NCBI RefSeq assembly: GCF_013373865.1
Contig: NC_050471.1
Span: forward strand, 10,498,050 to 10,562,049
Length of the DNA stretch: 64,000 nucleotides
Reading direction: 5' to 3'
From: Monomorium pharaonis
Taxonomy: Eukaryota; Arthropoda; Insecta; Hymenoptera; Formicidae
Shown here one piece after another: positions 11,607 to 24,900 of the stretch (the stretch's first letter is position 1; each line of letters opens with the position of its first letter). The notes beneath the pieces are model-generated. The model was not told where the DNA came from. It made no database searches and saw nothing but the letters and a program-made list of their open reading frames with translations. The translations under genes were made by a program, and so were the position numbers.

Positions 11607-13503
11607 CTGCAAATTAACAATGTGTTTTGTCGAAACGGCGGGGATCACAAAAGTATTAGAATAAACTTAATAATTTCAGAATAAAATTATTCTTTCTCGT
11701 CACTCACCTTGGTCCAACTTGTAAGCTCGATAAACACTCGTGCGACTAACCGTTAATTATTGGTTGTTTACAGAAACCTGTTACGAGAAACCGCCGGTAG
11801 CTCTTTCCGGCACTTTCCGGATAACACGCTGCGAACGAAAACGTGGGATGCTACAGGTGGTCGGCGCGATTCGCTCTCGGCGCAGCAGCAACGTGAACGT
11901 GACTAATGACGAGCGCTGGCCCGCCAATCGCGCTTTACGCAATGACAGACCGGCTCGATCTCTCTCGCTCTCTGCGGGAGTTAATCTGTAATAATTCGTA
12001 TATCGCTCGCGCGATGACCCGACAACCTTTTGGGAGGGGCGATCTCACGCACGAAAAATGATCTCGACAAGGACGCGTTGTTTACATCATTATTACATTG
12101 TAATGTACAAATAAACGTGCGCGGAGACGAAACGCATTTCTTATTTTACAATTCTAACACTATACAATTTTTCTTACTTTATACTTTATAATATTGTTAT
12201 ATTTTTTAAATTTTAAATCATCTGCCATAGATATTTAATGATTTTCACATGCACCGAAATCATTTGAAAAACTTGAAAAAAAAGATTTTGATACATTATT
12301 TTATAAATGTTATATTGATATAAGGGAACTTCATATAATGTTGGCCATTGAAATTATTTCGAGATTATTTAGCGGCCGTAAAGGTCACATGCAGTACGTC
12401 ACTCGATCTTATCACGGTTGTTGTAACTTGTTTGTATTCAGCTTTTACATTATGACAAACAACGTAACATTATTTTTATCAGTCTAAATTCTGTCGTTTT
12501 ATCGAAAATATTTTATAGCGATCAGTCAATTCCTAATAAGGATTTCAATGTGTAACATTAAAGGAATAAATTGATGAATTAAAAAATTATATTCCGTAAA
12601 CAATATAAGAATGCGTGTTACATATCTAGAAAAAAATGTATCAAGTGATGAACAAAAGTAACTTGCTATAATATATTGCTATTTAATTATAATTTAATTT
12701 ATGTACCACGTGTAATACGAATAACATTTAAACTATATATTTAAAGGCAATGTATTTATAATAATTTATAGGCAAGGTTCTACAACAGGTAGGAGAAAAT
12801 TTAAGGAATGGTGCTAAATAATAAAATATATAAGACAAAAATAAAAATTAATCAAATTGCAATTAGTTTTTTTTTAATTATAAATGTTTAAAATATTTAT
12901 GTAGAAAAATGTACAAATCATATGAACATTTAGAGATAATTCAAAAATAAACATTGAAATTTTGCTATATTTTATTTTATAATTCTCTATGTATTAAATA
13001 TTCATACATAAGAGATTTAAATAAATATTTAAACACTTTCAATTAAAAAAAACAAAGTTTTATTCACAATTTTGTTATTTTCGACTTTTTATTTATTTTT
13101 TCCATCTAATTCACTCTTTAAATTTTCTCCCACCTGTTGCCTTTCTATCCATTCTGTATATAAAACACAGATATATAAATACTGACAAATATTATATAGA
13201 ATGTATGACACGTAAAAATACAAAGAAAATTTTATGTTGAAATTCGACGCAAATTTTAAAATTATCTAGAGTGGCATTTAAACTGTTGAAGACGTTTTGA
13301 ATCGCTAAGATAATTTCATCAACTTCAGCAGGACTGCTGAAGTTCGTCCGCTCGATGATATTTTGTTTGTGTGACGTTTGACAAAATAAACGCCGCGGCG
13401 AGACGTAATGATCGAAATAGCGCGACGTGACATCACGAAAACATCGTTCTCGAGATAATATTGTGCGGGAGGCGGCGGCAGGCCACTCAATAGGGGGTGG
13501 GTC
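11607..13503. other. Intergenic region, GART and SDHB promoters
   Basis: The first 450 bases (to about 12060) are CpG-rich and should hold the GART promoter and 5' UTR; a CTCTCTCGCTCTCTGCGG pyrimidine stretch is at about 11960. The middle (12100-13100) is AT-rich with no recognisable gene. The last 200 bases are again CpG-rich and should contain the SDHB promoter. A short minus-strand open segment at 13089-13153, preceded by a good acceptor (TTTTATATACAG), and an adjacent open frame around 13250-13340 could be exons of a small unknown gene; see findings. Confidence 0.5.
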
Positions 13504-15772
13504 ATGTACGCTGCCGTGAACCGCTTTTTGTCGCGTGGATTCGCTCGCCTTCGCGGATCGAGTAGGTTTTCGACATCGGCCAAGAAGAGCCCGGACGCGG
13601 CATTGGCGGCGGAGATCGCGGGCATTGCGGCATGCAAAGGGTCTTTGAAAGTTAGTCACCTTGTTGAGAACGCGAGGATTTTCCTCTCTCTAATGCGCAA
13701 GAAAATGAAAAAATCCTTCTCTGTGTGACATGCAAAGAATCTTTGAATAATAACATGCTACACATCTTTTGCTATCTTTAGCGAGTTTATTTTGGAATGT
13801 CTAAAGATCTCCCCGTTGAAAAAATCCAGATAGAACTCCAGATAGTTGTTCACATGTATATCCACATAGATTGCCATGGATTTTAGATGGTTTTGTATTA
13901 AAAAGATGCAGGAGGAAATCTATATGATTATCCAGATGGAAAACCATACTAAAAAGATGCAAATGGAAATCTATATAATTATCCATACATACAACCATAT
14001 TCCACCTGTATCTTTTTAGTATGGTTTTCTATCTGGATAACCATACGAAATTCATACAAAACCATCTAAAATCCATGGGAATCCACATACATGTGGACAA
14101 CTATCTAGATTTTTATCTGAATCTTTTCAACGGTGCTAGGTTTTTTGTAGCTCTGCATAACATTATACTTTCTACATTTAATTCAAATAGATGTGCAATC
14201 AGATGTTGAGAAAAAAGAGAAATACTACTATAAAAAGTTCTACTACAAGGAACAAATCTTATGATATATTCTATTACTAAATTAAGTTTTCTTTTCGCGC
14301 ATAATATATTGTAGTACATATAAGAATAACGTCTTTGATTGAGAAGTTTTAGGAATTAGAAGACCACGTATACATATACATGTACTTAGATTGCGACTGT
14401 TAAGAACCGATCTTTCGCAGGACGAAACGGTTGTACCGAGATTACAAATTGTACGCGTGTATCGATGGAATCCGGAAACGCCGGAAGTAAAGCCATACAT
14501 GCAGCAGTTCAGCGTAGATTTAAACAAGTGCGGCACGATGGTGTTGGACGTCTTGATACACATCAAGGCGCAGCACGATCCGACGTTGTCCTTTCGGAAG
14601 TCTTGTCGCGAGGGCATCTGTGGATGTTGTGCGATGAACATAGACGGCGTAAACACCCTGGCTTGTATAACGTAACTTGTTCTATCATACTATTTTTATG
14701 TTAGTAAATCAAGTAATAGGATTGTAGTAGTATAATAAGTATAATATTAAATATTCTTTGAATTTAATCCTTAAAAACTTCTCTCTTACATCTCTAATAG
14801 TTCTGATATTTAGGATTTCAAAGATATCTGGGTAATTTCAGTCTAATTTCGGATGCTTAGAATACTTTGAATATATAGAAATTTGGATGTCTGAAATTTG
14901 AAATAATCGCATTAATTTTACATTTACCATATATTTACAATTACTTTTCTAGCCCCCACGAAATAAATCTCTTTTTAAATCGTGTTTAATGTTGTCCAAA
15001 TCTTTAGAAAGGCAAAAGAATCTCCGGAGCCGTTGGTGATCTACCCTTTACCGCACGCATATGTGATTCGAGACTTGATACCGGATTTGGAGCAGTTCTT
15101 TGAACAATTCCGGAAAATCGATCCATATCTAAAGCGACCAGGTGAGGACGATTTTCTCGGTATGCGACAAATTCTGCAGAGTCCAAGGGACAGAAGTAAG
15201 CTTGACGGCTTGTACGAGTGTATAATGTGTGCGTGTTGCACGTATTCGTGTCCTCCTTATTGGTGGCTCGGCGACAAGTACTTAGGGCCTGCGGTATTAC
15301 TGCAGGTAATAATCCGACATTTCTCTATGACAAATAAAATGAAGACGCATCATCATTCTGTATCTATTTACTTACATCGCTAGGCATACAGGTGGGTAAT
15401 AGACTCGCGAGACATGGCACATAAAGAGCGGTTAGCAAAGCTCCGGGACTTCTATTCAGTTTATCGATGCCAGTCGATCTTTAATTGTACCAAGACGTGT
15501 CCAAAGGTAAGTCTTAAACAACGTTATTCACTGTCATTTTCCTCTTCTGCGATACAAAAGGATTTTAATTTACTGAAAGCAAGTAAAATATTTATATTTT
15601 AATTCGTCATGCAGTAATGTTATGTATTCAATAGGGTCTAAATCCAGGAAAAGCAATAGCGCAACTAAAATGTTTGCTGGCTGGACTTGCAAAGAAAGAG
15701 AAACCAGACCTCGACACACCACTTCCGAATACCTGTAATGGTGAAGAGCAATATCTATGCAGAAGGGAATAA
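13504..15772 (+). CDS. SdhB: Succinate dehydrogenase iron-sulfur subunit (divergent SDHB)
   Basis: Five exons: 13504-13650, 14421-14671, 15008-15305, 15384-15506 and 15635-15772; 318 aa. Complex II iron-sulfur subunit in the mitochondrial inner membrane, passing electrons from the flavoprotein to ubiquinone. Residues 1-49 are an Arg/Ser-rich presequence. The [2Fe-2S] ligands are Cys111, 116, 119 and 131 (SCREGICGCCAMN). The [4Fe-4S]/[3Fe-4S] motifs are CIMCACCTYSCP and CQSIFNCTKTCPKGLNP. All ligand cysteines are kept. It is more divergent than usual SDHB: Cys118 replaces the near-invariant Ser in GSCAMN, TYSCPPYWW replaces STSCPSYWW, and the N- and C-terminal parts are unlike the family. It may be a second, tissue-specific paralogue, or the sole but fast-evolving copy; one window cannot tell. 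Exon 1 ends at a GTTAGT donor. Intron 1 carries a MITE. Confidence 0.9.
13813..14133. mobile_element. Foldback MITE in SDHB intron 1
   Basis: A 321-bp non-coding element that reads almost the same on both strands. The left end starts CCGTTGAAAA and the right end finishes TTTTCAACGG. The arms of roughly 150 bp stay similar nearly to the centre, sharing for example CCATGGATTTTAGATGG and AAAACCATACTAAAAAGAT in inverted order. There is no transposase-like frame. No clear target-site duplication is visible, so the superfamily cannot be assigned. It sits inside an intron and does not touch splice sites. Confidence 0.8.
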
Positions 15773-16610
15773 AAAAATAGGACGATACAGTTCGCGAGAC
15801 ATTCTTCTTTATTGTATAATGTCCATCACTTTGAATAAAGAACTTCATATAATTGAGCACTAGGGTGCTTTTGTTATATAACAGGTGATAAAGTCATAAG
15901 ATAATTAAATGTTCAAGGTAAAGTTAACCTACATTTCCGCACATTTGACATTAAACATAAGGCAGTCTTAATCTCTTTTTATTAGCATTGCTATGTTCTT
16001 CAAACATCAACTCCCAATCAAGAATTATCATTAATCGTCAAGGATCATAAAGTTGATAAATTGGCACTTAATATCGATCAACAACCTTTGCAGTGCGTGT
16101 TACTTACATTACATAGTATAGTAATAAGTATTCTATGTTGTAAATTAAATCACAAATTCTTATTATACTTATTAAATTGTCAGTCAAAAAATAAAAGTAT
16201 ATCCGAGTATTTCTATGTACTTTATCACAGAGTATATATATATATATCTTGTTTTCATGATTTTTTAATTTCCGAATTAACACAAAGTATATTTAATTGC
16301 AATTATAATTAAACGGAATGAATGTTATTAAACATTTATTTTACGTTGTACTATATTTGTACTATTTGTATGTGATATTTTATGAGACAAACTTAATAAG
16401 AGCCTTAATATTTAAATCTGTCAAAGATCTATTGAAACAGACCGTTTTCTAAATGACAATTAGTCTGTTCAATAAATGAATGGTAACATATCCATGTATT
16501 ACAACGTAATCAGATGATATCAAGAGGACATTAAGTATTCCTCCATCCATTACTCGCAAAATAAGATATTTTTCTTGTACTTTACACTGCGTCAAGTATG
16601 TTTTTTTTCT
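15773..16610. other. Convergent intergenic region SDHB / Chk2
   Basis: Apart from the SDHB poly(A) signal and a short TA run near 16232-16249, I see nothing in this AT-rich stretch. It should contain the 3' UTRs of SDHB (+) and Chk2 (-). Confidence 0.5.
15834..15839 (+). terminator. SDHB poly(A) signal
   Basis: AATAAA 62 bases downstream of the SDHB stop codon, the first canonical hexamer in the 3' flank. Confidence 0.6.
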
Positions 16611-18553
16611 TCAAACCATAATCCGCGGACGTTTGTTACAAACATTCAGAGGTGGTACATTCTCATTGTTCTCCACGTTATTATTCGATATCAGTCTATT
16701 GACTTCTTGTCGCATACGAATGTCTCTTAACCATGGATTCAGTAAGATCTGTGGCACTGTTATACGTTCCCTCGGATTCACCGTCATCATACGTTTAATC
16801 TAAAACAATATAATATTTCATTAATTAATAAAATTATTAATGTAAATTACAATTAATAAATACAGGCGTGTTACTACATACCAGCTTTATCACATTCTCT
16901 GGTACATGTTGGAAATGCGAGGATCGAAATTCGTATAATCCACGTGTGATTTCTTCTACTAAATTATTACTGTGAAATGGAGTTGTGCCACTTACACAGA
17001 TGTACAATATTACTCCTAAACTCCATACATCGACCTGAAAGAATAGAAATTATTCATAAATTACTTTTCAAGGTTGTAGGATAGTTGTAAGAATAATTTT
17101 TCATTAAAACATATAAATACATACTTGTTTCGTATAAGAGCTACGTCCATGAGTCGATAAAATCTCGGGAGCAACATACATAGGGGTTCCGCAGAAAGTC
17201 TTCATCATTGTTTGGGTATCAACAAATTTTGACAACCCAAAATCTGATACCTTTACTAAAGGATAATCAGAGTTATCTTTTAGTAGTATATTCTCTAGCT
17301 GTAAACAAATTATTAACTGTTAATAGTAACTATTAATATATCCATGTGGAGTGTTCAGCTAACATTAATTGTACCTTCAAGTCTCTGTGTGTAATACCTT
17401 CCTTATGAAGATAATGGACGGCAAGTACAATTTGATAGAATATCATTTTTGCACATGGTTCTGACAGTTTTCCAGTACTTTTTATTTTATCAAAGAGCTC
17501 CCCACCTTCCATTAATTCGAGAATAATGTACATGGCTCTGGGTGTGTCATAGATGTCTATCAAATAAATTATGCAGGGCTGAAACAATAAATACAAAACT
17601 CCATTGGTGTTCAAACTACAGCGAGACCCAAGAGAGACACCATAGTGCATGTCTAAACTTACATGCCTCAACTTTCTTAATATTTCAACTTCATTCCTGA
17701 CATTCATTGGATTATTAAAAATGTTCCCATTATCTGTACTAAAGTAATTTTTTTGTATAATTTTAATAGCAAACTTTTCCGAACCATCCTTCGTAAATAA
17801 CATCCTAACTTCGCCGCAGGCGCCAGCACCTAGCCTACGGCCGCTCGCGTATTTCTGCTTTAGTTCCAATGGCAATTCGCAAGGGGTTTCAAGATTTGTG
17901 GTCATAAATATATATACTGCAATTTAAAGAATTAAATTTCATCATATTTATATTTATAAAGTAATTTAGTTTTAATACAAAATATAAGTACCTCCGAAGT
18001 CACTTCTGGCTAAGGCTATCTTGGAATTATTTTCAATGATGACTCGTTTTCCATGGCCAACCAAGTGGTCATCGACAAAGGTCCCATTATGACTCAAATC
18101 TTCTAGATACACCACAGCCTCATTCATGTTGCAAATACTCTCCCTGTATATGCGGAAGTGTACCTTGCTGATTACATTCAGAATTCTTGGCCTCAACTCT
18201 TTTGTAGTTAAATAAATATCACAATTCTCAGCACGTCCAACCGTATAACTGGTGTCCTTCAGATCTAAAAGAGTTTACCAAATAATAAAATTTAAATTAG
18301 AAATTATTTATTTAATTCAATTTCTAATTTAAATTATTTATGAATGTACTCTCTTCGTAGTTTTTCGATCGACACAAAAAAATAAACTTCATTGCTTACC
18401 CAGATTTGGCAATAATGGCCGTGTAGCACATAGTCTTCCCCAAATAGTCAACGTCGTTTGCTGGCTCGAAACTTCTTGCGATTGTGTCAAAGTATCTACG
18501 TTCTGAGTGTCGGGCAGACTGGCGGGGATCTGTTCCTGTGACTCCATATCCAT
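16611..18553 (-). CDS. lok: Checkpoint kinase 2 homologue (loki)
   Basis: Seven exons on the minus strand: 18553-18400, 18264-17992, 17916-17663, 17578-17375, 17298-17125, 17034-16882 and 16799-16611; 466 aa. A nuclear Ser/Thr kinase that relays DNA double-strand break signals from ATM to p53 and cell-cycle targets. Residues 1-40 hold an SQ/TQ cluster (about five sites), the ATM phosphorylation region. An FHA domain follows at about 55-145 (VGRAENCDIYL, SKVHFRIYR, LEDLSHNGTFVD). The kinase domain spans about 165-440: GAGACGEVR glycine loop, FAIKII lysine, EGITHRDLK catalytic loop, VSDFGLSKF, and activation segment TFCGTPMYVAPE. The tail CNKRPRIMV is a likely nuclear localisation signal. An ATG two codons after the chosen start is equally possible. 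Confidence 0.96.
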
Positions 18554-21500
18554 TTCACGAGGTGAAAAGTTATCCAAGAAAATACTTAGCCAAGAGTGTT
18601 TCGAGAACCACGAGGACGCGACTAACGCGGTTAGCTCATTCCTGTAAATTCGCCGATTCACGAAAACGTTAAACGTCCAAAATTGCGACAATGATCATTT
18701 CCTGAAAGAAACTTACTTGTGTGTTACACTTCAGTGAATTTTTATGTCGGAAAGATAAAATGCCCGGCGTAACGTTCTCGAGAATTTCCGGATTCCCGGC
18801 AAGCCAGCAATAAGAAATACGGCGGATACGGCGCAATTACAACTAACCATGTGACGGAGCCGCAACCGTTGCAATTTTCAACATTCTCGCGCGTTGTTCG
18901 CGTCAATAAGCGAGCAATCGATATTATCGATCGTGACTACCGTACAATTCTTCATTATCGACAATTGTAAAAAAATTGCAGTTTATATTAAATTTTTATA
19001 TTACAATAAAAAGATAATCCCATATTTGATTAAACTTGCATTAGTTCTTCCTTCAAAATTGTTGATACGCAGATAGGATATATCTTAAGTCTCTTCTCGC
19101 GTCATTAAACGTTAATTGATTTATAGTTTAGATAAAAATAAGATTAAAAGTCGTTCAAAGTAAAGACTACTCTATAATTTCTTTCTAAAAACTACATGAA
19201 ACCAGTTAAAAGTATTTTCCTACAAGGAGTTCGTATAGCGAATTTCGGGAATCACAATAAACGTCCGCCAGTCCTGTGTATCACAAATGACGAAGAATAC
19301 TTTATTGTAAATCTACTTGTTGGTATCATTTCCCAAGCAGGTAGAAAGCGAGTCACAGAAGCCAACGTGATGAATTTTATGACGGGCGACGCTACAACAT
19401 AACTTCTAGTGTTACTTTTTCTTATTTTTTTCTCTTTTTCTTACATCATCTACGTATAAACACGCATAGTGGGTGTTTGGTACGCGTACGTCTCGCTTAC
19501 AATGCTACGTCTTGCTAATTCTCATTGCCCTATTGTACTATATAAAATACTGTCATGCACATGTCGAATAATATGTACTGCAGAGTTAGGAGAGAGAGAT
19601 CCTTAAGCCTAATGCTTTGATAGAAACTATGAGAATCTCTAGCGAGTACAACGGAACCGTCTGCGCGTTCCTAGATGCATAATTCAGATAACAGATTACT
19701 ACGAGAAACCTGCAAACGTAGAAAAGGAAATTGTATATCGTTCAGAGAACGATGCAAATCGCATATAGGTGTGTAATGAATACTTGTAGCGATCTCACAC
19801 TCTCAGTGACAACTCTGTTTATTATTCACCAAAATAATTTAGTACCACATATTAATTGAAGGGTATCTCTTCTCGGATGAAGGGGAATTTCTTGTTTCAT
19901 ACTCGGCTGAATAAACAGTAGGGGAAGGTAGCAGTCAAGTAATTAAGTATATCATGTTGGAAAAATCATCCTTAATTAAGCGATTATCGATTACTGATTT
20001 CCTTCCTTGCGGATTGCACGTTTTATACACGTGTGCGAATATCCCTTCTTATCGAATGCCTGAAAAATCGGACGCTTTGCTTCATGTGTATCTGTATGCT
20101 GTGTACGTGGGTGTATGCGCGCGCGCGTACGCGCGCGCGTTGTATCTATGTGTGTATGTGTGTCGATCAATCCTTAACTTCGTATTCTCTCCGAGGTTTA
20201 TTCCCTTATCTTCCATCTATCGTCTACGTAATGTCTGCGCTACCACTAATACTAGTTAGAACTAAAAGATACAACTAGTACCACCTTCTCTCTTGGAACC
20301 CACGCAATGAACTATGCGCTTCTAAGACTTTCACACGTTACGCCTCACGAGTCTCCTCTCCCATCGGCTCAAAGTCATCGCATTCTCTAGATTCGGCTGC
20401 TCATTGTAGTATCGTTACTAACGCACGATTCTAAAACGTTACAAGCCTGTGACGGGCAAATTCATTTTTTATTGTTCAATCTATATTCCAGGTGTTCTTT
20501 AAATTTCATTACCTCAGTTATCCCAATTCGCAATCCCTGCGCACAAAAATAAAATAAACATATCTCTTTCGATTCTATGAGATTCGATTGTACATGTAAA
20601 TCCATTAAACTTCCGAAAAAGATATGCCGTTTCGAGAGAATCCGATTTACGCACAGAAGTGTAACAATATATTCGTTTGCAGTTGAGAGACAGTCTTCGC
20701 ATTGTTGTACCACTTTTGTTGCCATTGTCATTCGGTCTATATTACTTGCGACGTTACGTGTCCCACAAAAAGAAACAGATGTCTATTAATGCGGCAATGT
20801 GATAACAACTCAGGACACACACGTGAGCCGATTAGACGATCATTAACACTCGATAGTTTGTATGATACAAAGACACTGCGCGTCTATACATGTGTATGTG
20901 TAAGTATGTATGTATGTGTATCTGCGTGTAATATGCTTATATATATATATATTTATATATATGAGTAAAGGAGCAACATCTTTCGTTCTCTCAAGAACTC
21001 TCGAGGAGAGCGCGCGGATATTTAAGTGACAACGAATTAGTTACCATCATAGTTGCGTGGTGACGCCACAGCCGAAATTTTCGTCGCTGCCGACAGAAAG
21101 TTAGAGATTCGACGCGTTCTTACGCAAGGTCATAATCGAGGAGGACGATCTTCTTCTTCTCTCTTTACGCGTGCGCGCGCGCGCGTACGTGTGTGTATGT
21201 GTGTATACAAGACCAGTTGGTAACTAATACTTTAACGGATACATTGCATAACCAGGCGAAGAGAGTAAGAGTAAGGACCTCTATTCTGCAAATGTTAACG
21301 ACAGTATCGGCATCGTTACAAATTTGTCGTTGCTTGATGCTATTTTATATAGTAAAAAGCCGCATAATGATAATATAACAATATCGAGAATGTTATTAAG
21401 AGTTACAGAACAGGCCCTTAAATCAAAGGTGAGTTAACGTACCCGCCAACGACAAATTTCGCGCTACGAATAAAGACACAGTATATGTACAGAATAATAA

Positions 21501-21949
21501 TGCCTACTACAATTGCACAACTGTCTAAAGGAATATAACTCTTGTAACTGTATATGGCATTAGAATGACCCCACGTTCCGCAGGTGATCCATAATGAGAA
21601 CTCGTGGGAACGTCCTCTCGATCATTTGATCCTCGTGACCGTTTCTCTCGATTCACTCTCCTCGAATAGTGCAGTTCATTGCCGTAAAACGATGTATTTT
21701 ATAATATAATTACTAATTATACTTTATTTTATAAATTAATTAAAGAGCTCTTAACCAATACGTGTTTATGTGTGTTTATGTATAATAATAATAATATTAA
21801 TATTAATAGCATATGTACGATAGCTTTTGTAGCAGCTTACTCTTTCGGCCGATTCCATTAAAATGGATGCGCGTTCGTCTTTTCTCTCGTTTATATTTCC
21901 GTTCGCTTCCGCATACACGACGTCTGACGGAAAATCTAAAATTCGGTGA
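18554..21949. other. Gene-free stretch: Chk2 promoter and Lis-1 3' flank
   Basis: The first 350 bases, with CpG sites, should carry the Chk2 promoter. The rest lies downstream of the Lis-1 stop and reads as non-coding, with alternating purine-pyrimidine runs (about 20113-20150 and 21168-21211) and TA runs (20938-20961). Lis-1 transcripts in other animals have long 3' UTRs, so much of this could be transcribed; that is inference. The plus-strand frame at 19196-19402 resembles nothing I know and was not called. Confidence 0.45.
20113..20150. repeat. Alternating GC/TA (Z-DNA-prone) run
   Basis: Alternating purine-pyrimidine sequence built from GCGC and GTAC blocks, palindromic around its centre. 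A similar run lies at 21168-21211. Confidence 0.7.
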
Positions 21950-24900
21950 CTAGCGGCACTCCCAAATCTTCACCGTTTGATCGACGCTTCCGGTGACCAC
22001 ATAGGGATGATTCTTGTGGAAATCTGCAGCCAAATGAATTAAATTGATGATCCGCTCGTCTGGTAATTTTACGAAATCAGAGAAACGCCGCGTCAATCGA
22101 GAAGAGAAGTGAAAGAAAGATGTACGAACCGACAGAAGTGCAGAAGTGAAGATGCGCTTCGAGGGTCTTCATCACTCGCTTATTGCGCGTGTCCCAGACT
22201 CGCAGCGTCTTATCGTCGGACGCGCTGACGATAAACTTGCCGCCAGGATGGAAGACAATGCATCGCACCCAATTGTCGTGCCCGATGAGGGTGAAGAGGC
22301 ACACCCCGGCGCCGACGTCCCAAACGCGGATTGTCTTATCCCGTGAACCGGAAGCGAGGAAAGGCCCTTCGTGCGCGCCCTTGTTGTCCGCTCCGGCTGC
22401 CGCGTTGATCGACGCCCTCGCGTTCTCCGGCGCCCATGCGATGCACTCCACCACGTGATCGTGTTCCCTAAACTCGACCTAATGGTTCCGAATGATTTTG
22501 CGTTACGAGTGAACGCTTGAATTGGTCTTAGAGAAGCGAAATTGAATTACCTTTGTCTCTTTCGTCGCGATGTGCCATACCCGGACAGTTTGATCGTTCG
22601 AACAGCTGGCAATGAGCTCGCCGCACGGGCTAACTCGCACCATTCTCACCCATTCCCTGTGTCCTGTAAGTGTCTTCACGCAGTAGCCCGTTGCCACTTC
22701 CCAGATCTTGATGGTCTTATCCCTGGAGGCGCTCACTACGAAATCACCCTGCGGCACAAACGCAACTGAGTTGACATTGTGATCGTGGCCGTGCATGGTC
22801 TTAACGCAAGCGAACGACTGATGGAAATCCCACAGCTTGATGGACATGTCTGCGCTGCAGGAGGCGAGCAGCTTTCCCGAAGTGTCGAACGCGATGTCCT
22901 GCACGCTGTCGGTGTGGCCTTTTAGCGTCCTCTCAAAGTCGCCGCTTTCAAAGTCCCATACCTTGCAGGATAAAAGACGAAATATATTGAAAAATTGTAT
23001 TTTCAGTTTAATACTTGTAAATCCAGCAAACAAATGTTTGTTAATCTGTTTGCAGGTCGTTCGAACGTTCTCACCTTAATGGTAGCATCTTCGCTGGCGG
23101 ATACTATAAGACTAAAAACCGGGTGGAAAATAACTCTATTGATAGGGGCTCTGTGTCCGGACAGACAGAATTTCTCTGGCGGCCTCGGTATCCATTCGGA
23201 TGGCGATCTCTTGCCGCGCGTTGGTGCGCCTTCTATAAACTCTTTCTCCGCCTCGGAAAGTTTAGACTCCAGTTCCATTACCTACGACACGCGAGTGTAT
23301 ACATCAATCGTTTAGTTGACGTAATATATCGTTGAATTTTTCTGTGCACGCAGCACCATAGAATCGAGAGTTCACAGAAAATATCTCGAGAATTAAAAAG
23401 AAGGAAAGGGCTTTACTTTTTTCTGCAACCGTATGACCGAGGTCCACTTCTTCTCCAAGAGGCCTCCGTACTTCCTCTCCACCTCTCCCGGCATATCTGC
23501 TTCTTTCTTAAATGCCTCCAGAGCATCTTGGTAGCCGTTTGTGCTAAGGTAATCCGCGATCGCCTTATTTCTGAAAGAGCCGATTCATTATTAGGACAAA
23601 CGTAGAAACTTAGTTTAGAAAAAATGCTATTTTTATCTATTTATCAATTTAAAATAAATAACATTCAATAAATTTTAAATAATTATCCTCAAACTTGCTT
23701 GTTCGCTCATCCGTAAGCTTTCTCGTAGGGTATCGCAAGGACAGGATCGAGAAAGGATAAGTGAGAAGACGTGTGTGTTAGGTGATAGCTTTAATCGGCA
23801 ATTGTTCCGCGTTGGCGTCGACCAGAACCGCCTGTTTATGACGCAGAGATAAAGATAAAATACCGTACCTGCGATTCAACACAATAGGCGGGGAAGGGGG
23901 GAGGCCGAAGGCAGGTTGGATACGTGGGAAAGAGATTGAAAGTCGGGCAAACTTGTGCCAGGGTGAAAGGCCTCGCGAGTCGGCCGTTCGTCTCTATCCA
24001 CCTGACTACTCCACGTGATGGTAAATTATCGCTCGCGGTGCCTCGTGATCTCCGCGTTTTGCGGCTAACGCGTGGAGCGCTGGCGCGTAGGAGCGACTCG
24101 TTGGACGCGTAACCGAAAAAAAATAAATAAGGAAAGCAATACAATGCCACTTTGTCCAGGCAGAAAGCTAACCCACGTGCCGCGACCACTTCCGTTGTTT
24201 GCATTCGTTACAACGTCATCGTACGCTGATTCGACATTCGTTTCAATGAATGGAAAATGTCATTCGGATTTCACAGCACGATTCAAGGTTTGCTGCGAGC
24301 AGAAACAAAGCTGATAATAAAAATGACTCACCGATATGCACATGTGCGTACTACGTGTATGCGAATTAAAAATCATAAAGGCAAAAATATGTATCAAATT
24401 TTATCTTAGCGAGTGGCAACAGAGGAACATTTAAATTTATAATCACGTAATTTAAATACGGCGTAGTATTGATTATAGAAACACTTAAGTTTGTGTGAAA
24501 ACAGATTAATCAGGCTTATCGTCAGCTGTTATTAAGGAAAATTACAAGTTCGTTTGTTTACGAACAATAATAAATTGGTGTAAAATCGCTGCAAGATATT
24601 GATAGTTTGGAAGCTCCAGAAACGAAAGGTAATTCCAACAATAAGCACTTCCCCTCAAAAAGACGTGTCAATAATCGCTCCTAAGAAAGAATTTAACCGC
24701 ATCTCGTGAGATTTATTCATCGTTAATTGCATTCGGTGTACAATCAACTTATAGAACGTCGTAACATGGATACCGTGATCCACACGGCTAATTGCGTACT
24801 AATTCGCGGATATTTAAGAGGAGGCCAACATGGGTAATGACAGAGGTAAATCCATAGGGGTACTTAACGACGTGAGAAATTCTACATTTGTTCACGCAGG

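Noticed and set aside
13192..13659. Long minus-strand open frame starting inside SDHB exon 1
   Set aside because: Its right part is the antisense of the SDHB presequence exon and has biased composition. Only the short segment near 13250-13340 looked protein-like and is reported as uncertain.
19196..19402. Plus-strand 68-residue open frame downstream of Chk2
   Set aside because: Reasonable-looking sequence but isolated, unrecognised, and in AT-rich DNA; not enough to call a gene.
22183..22458. Plus-strand open frames across the Lis-1 WD40 exons (also 22542-22769, 22837-23315)
   Set aside because: They are antisense shadows of the conserved Lis-1 coding exons.
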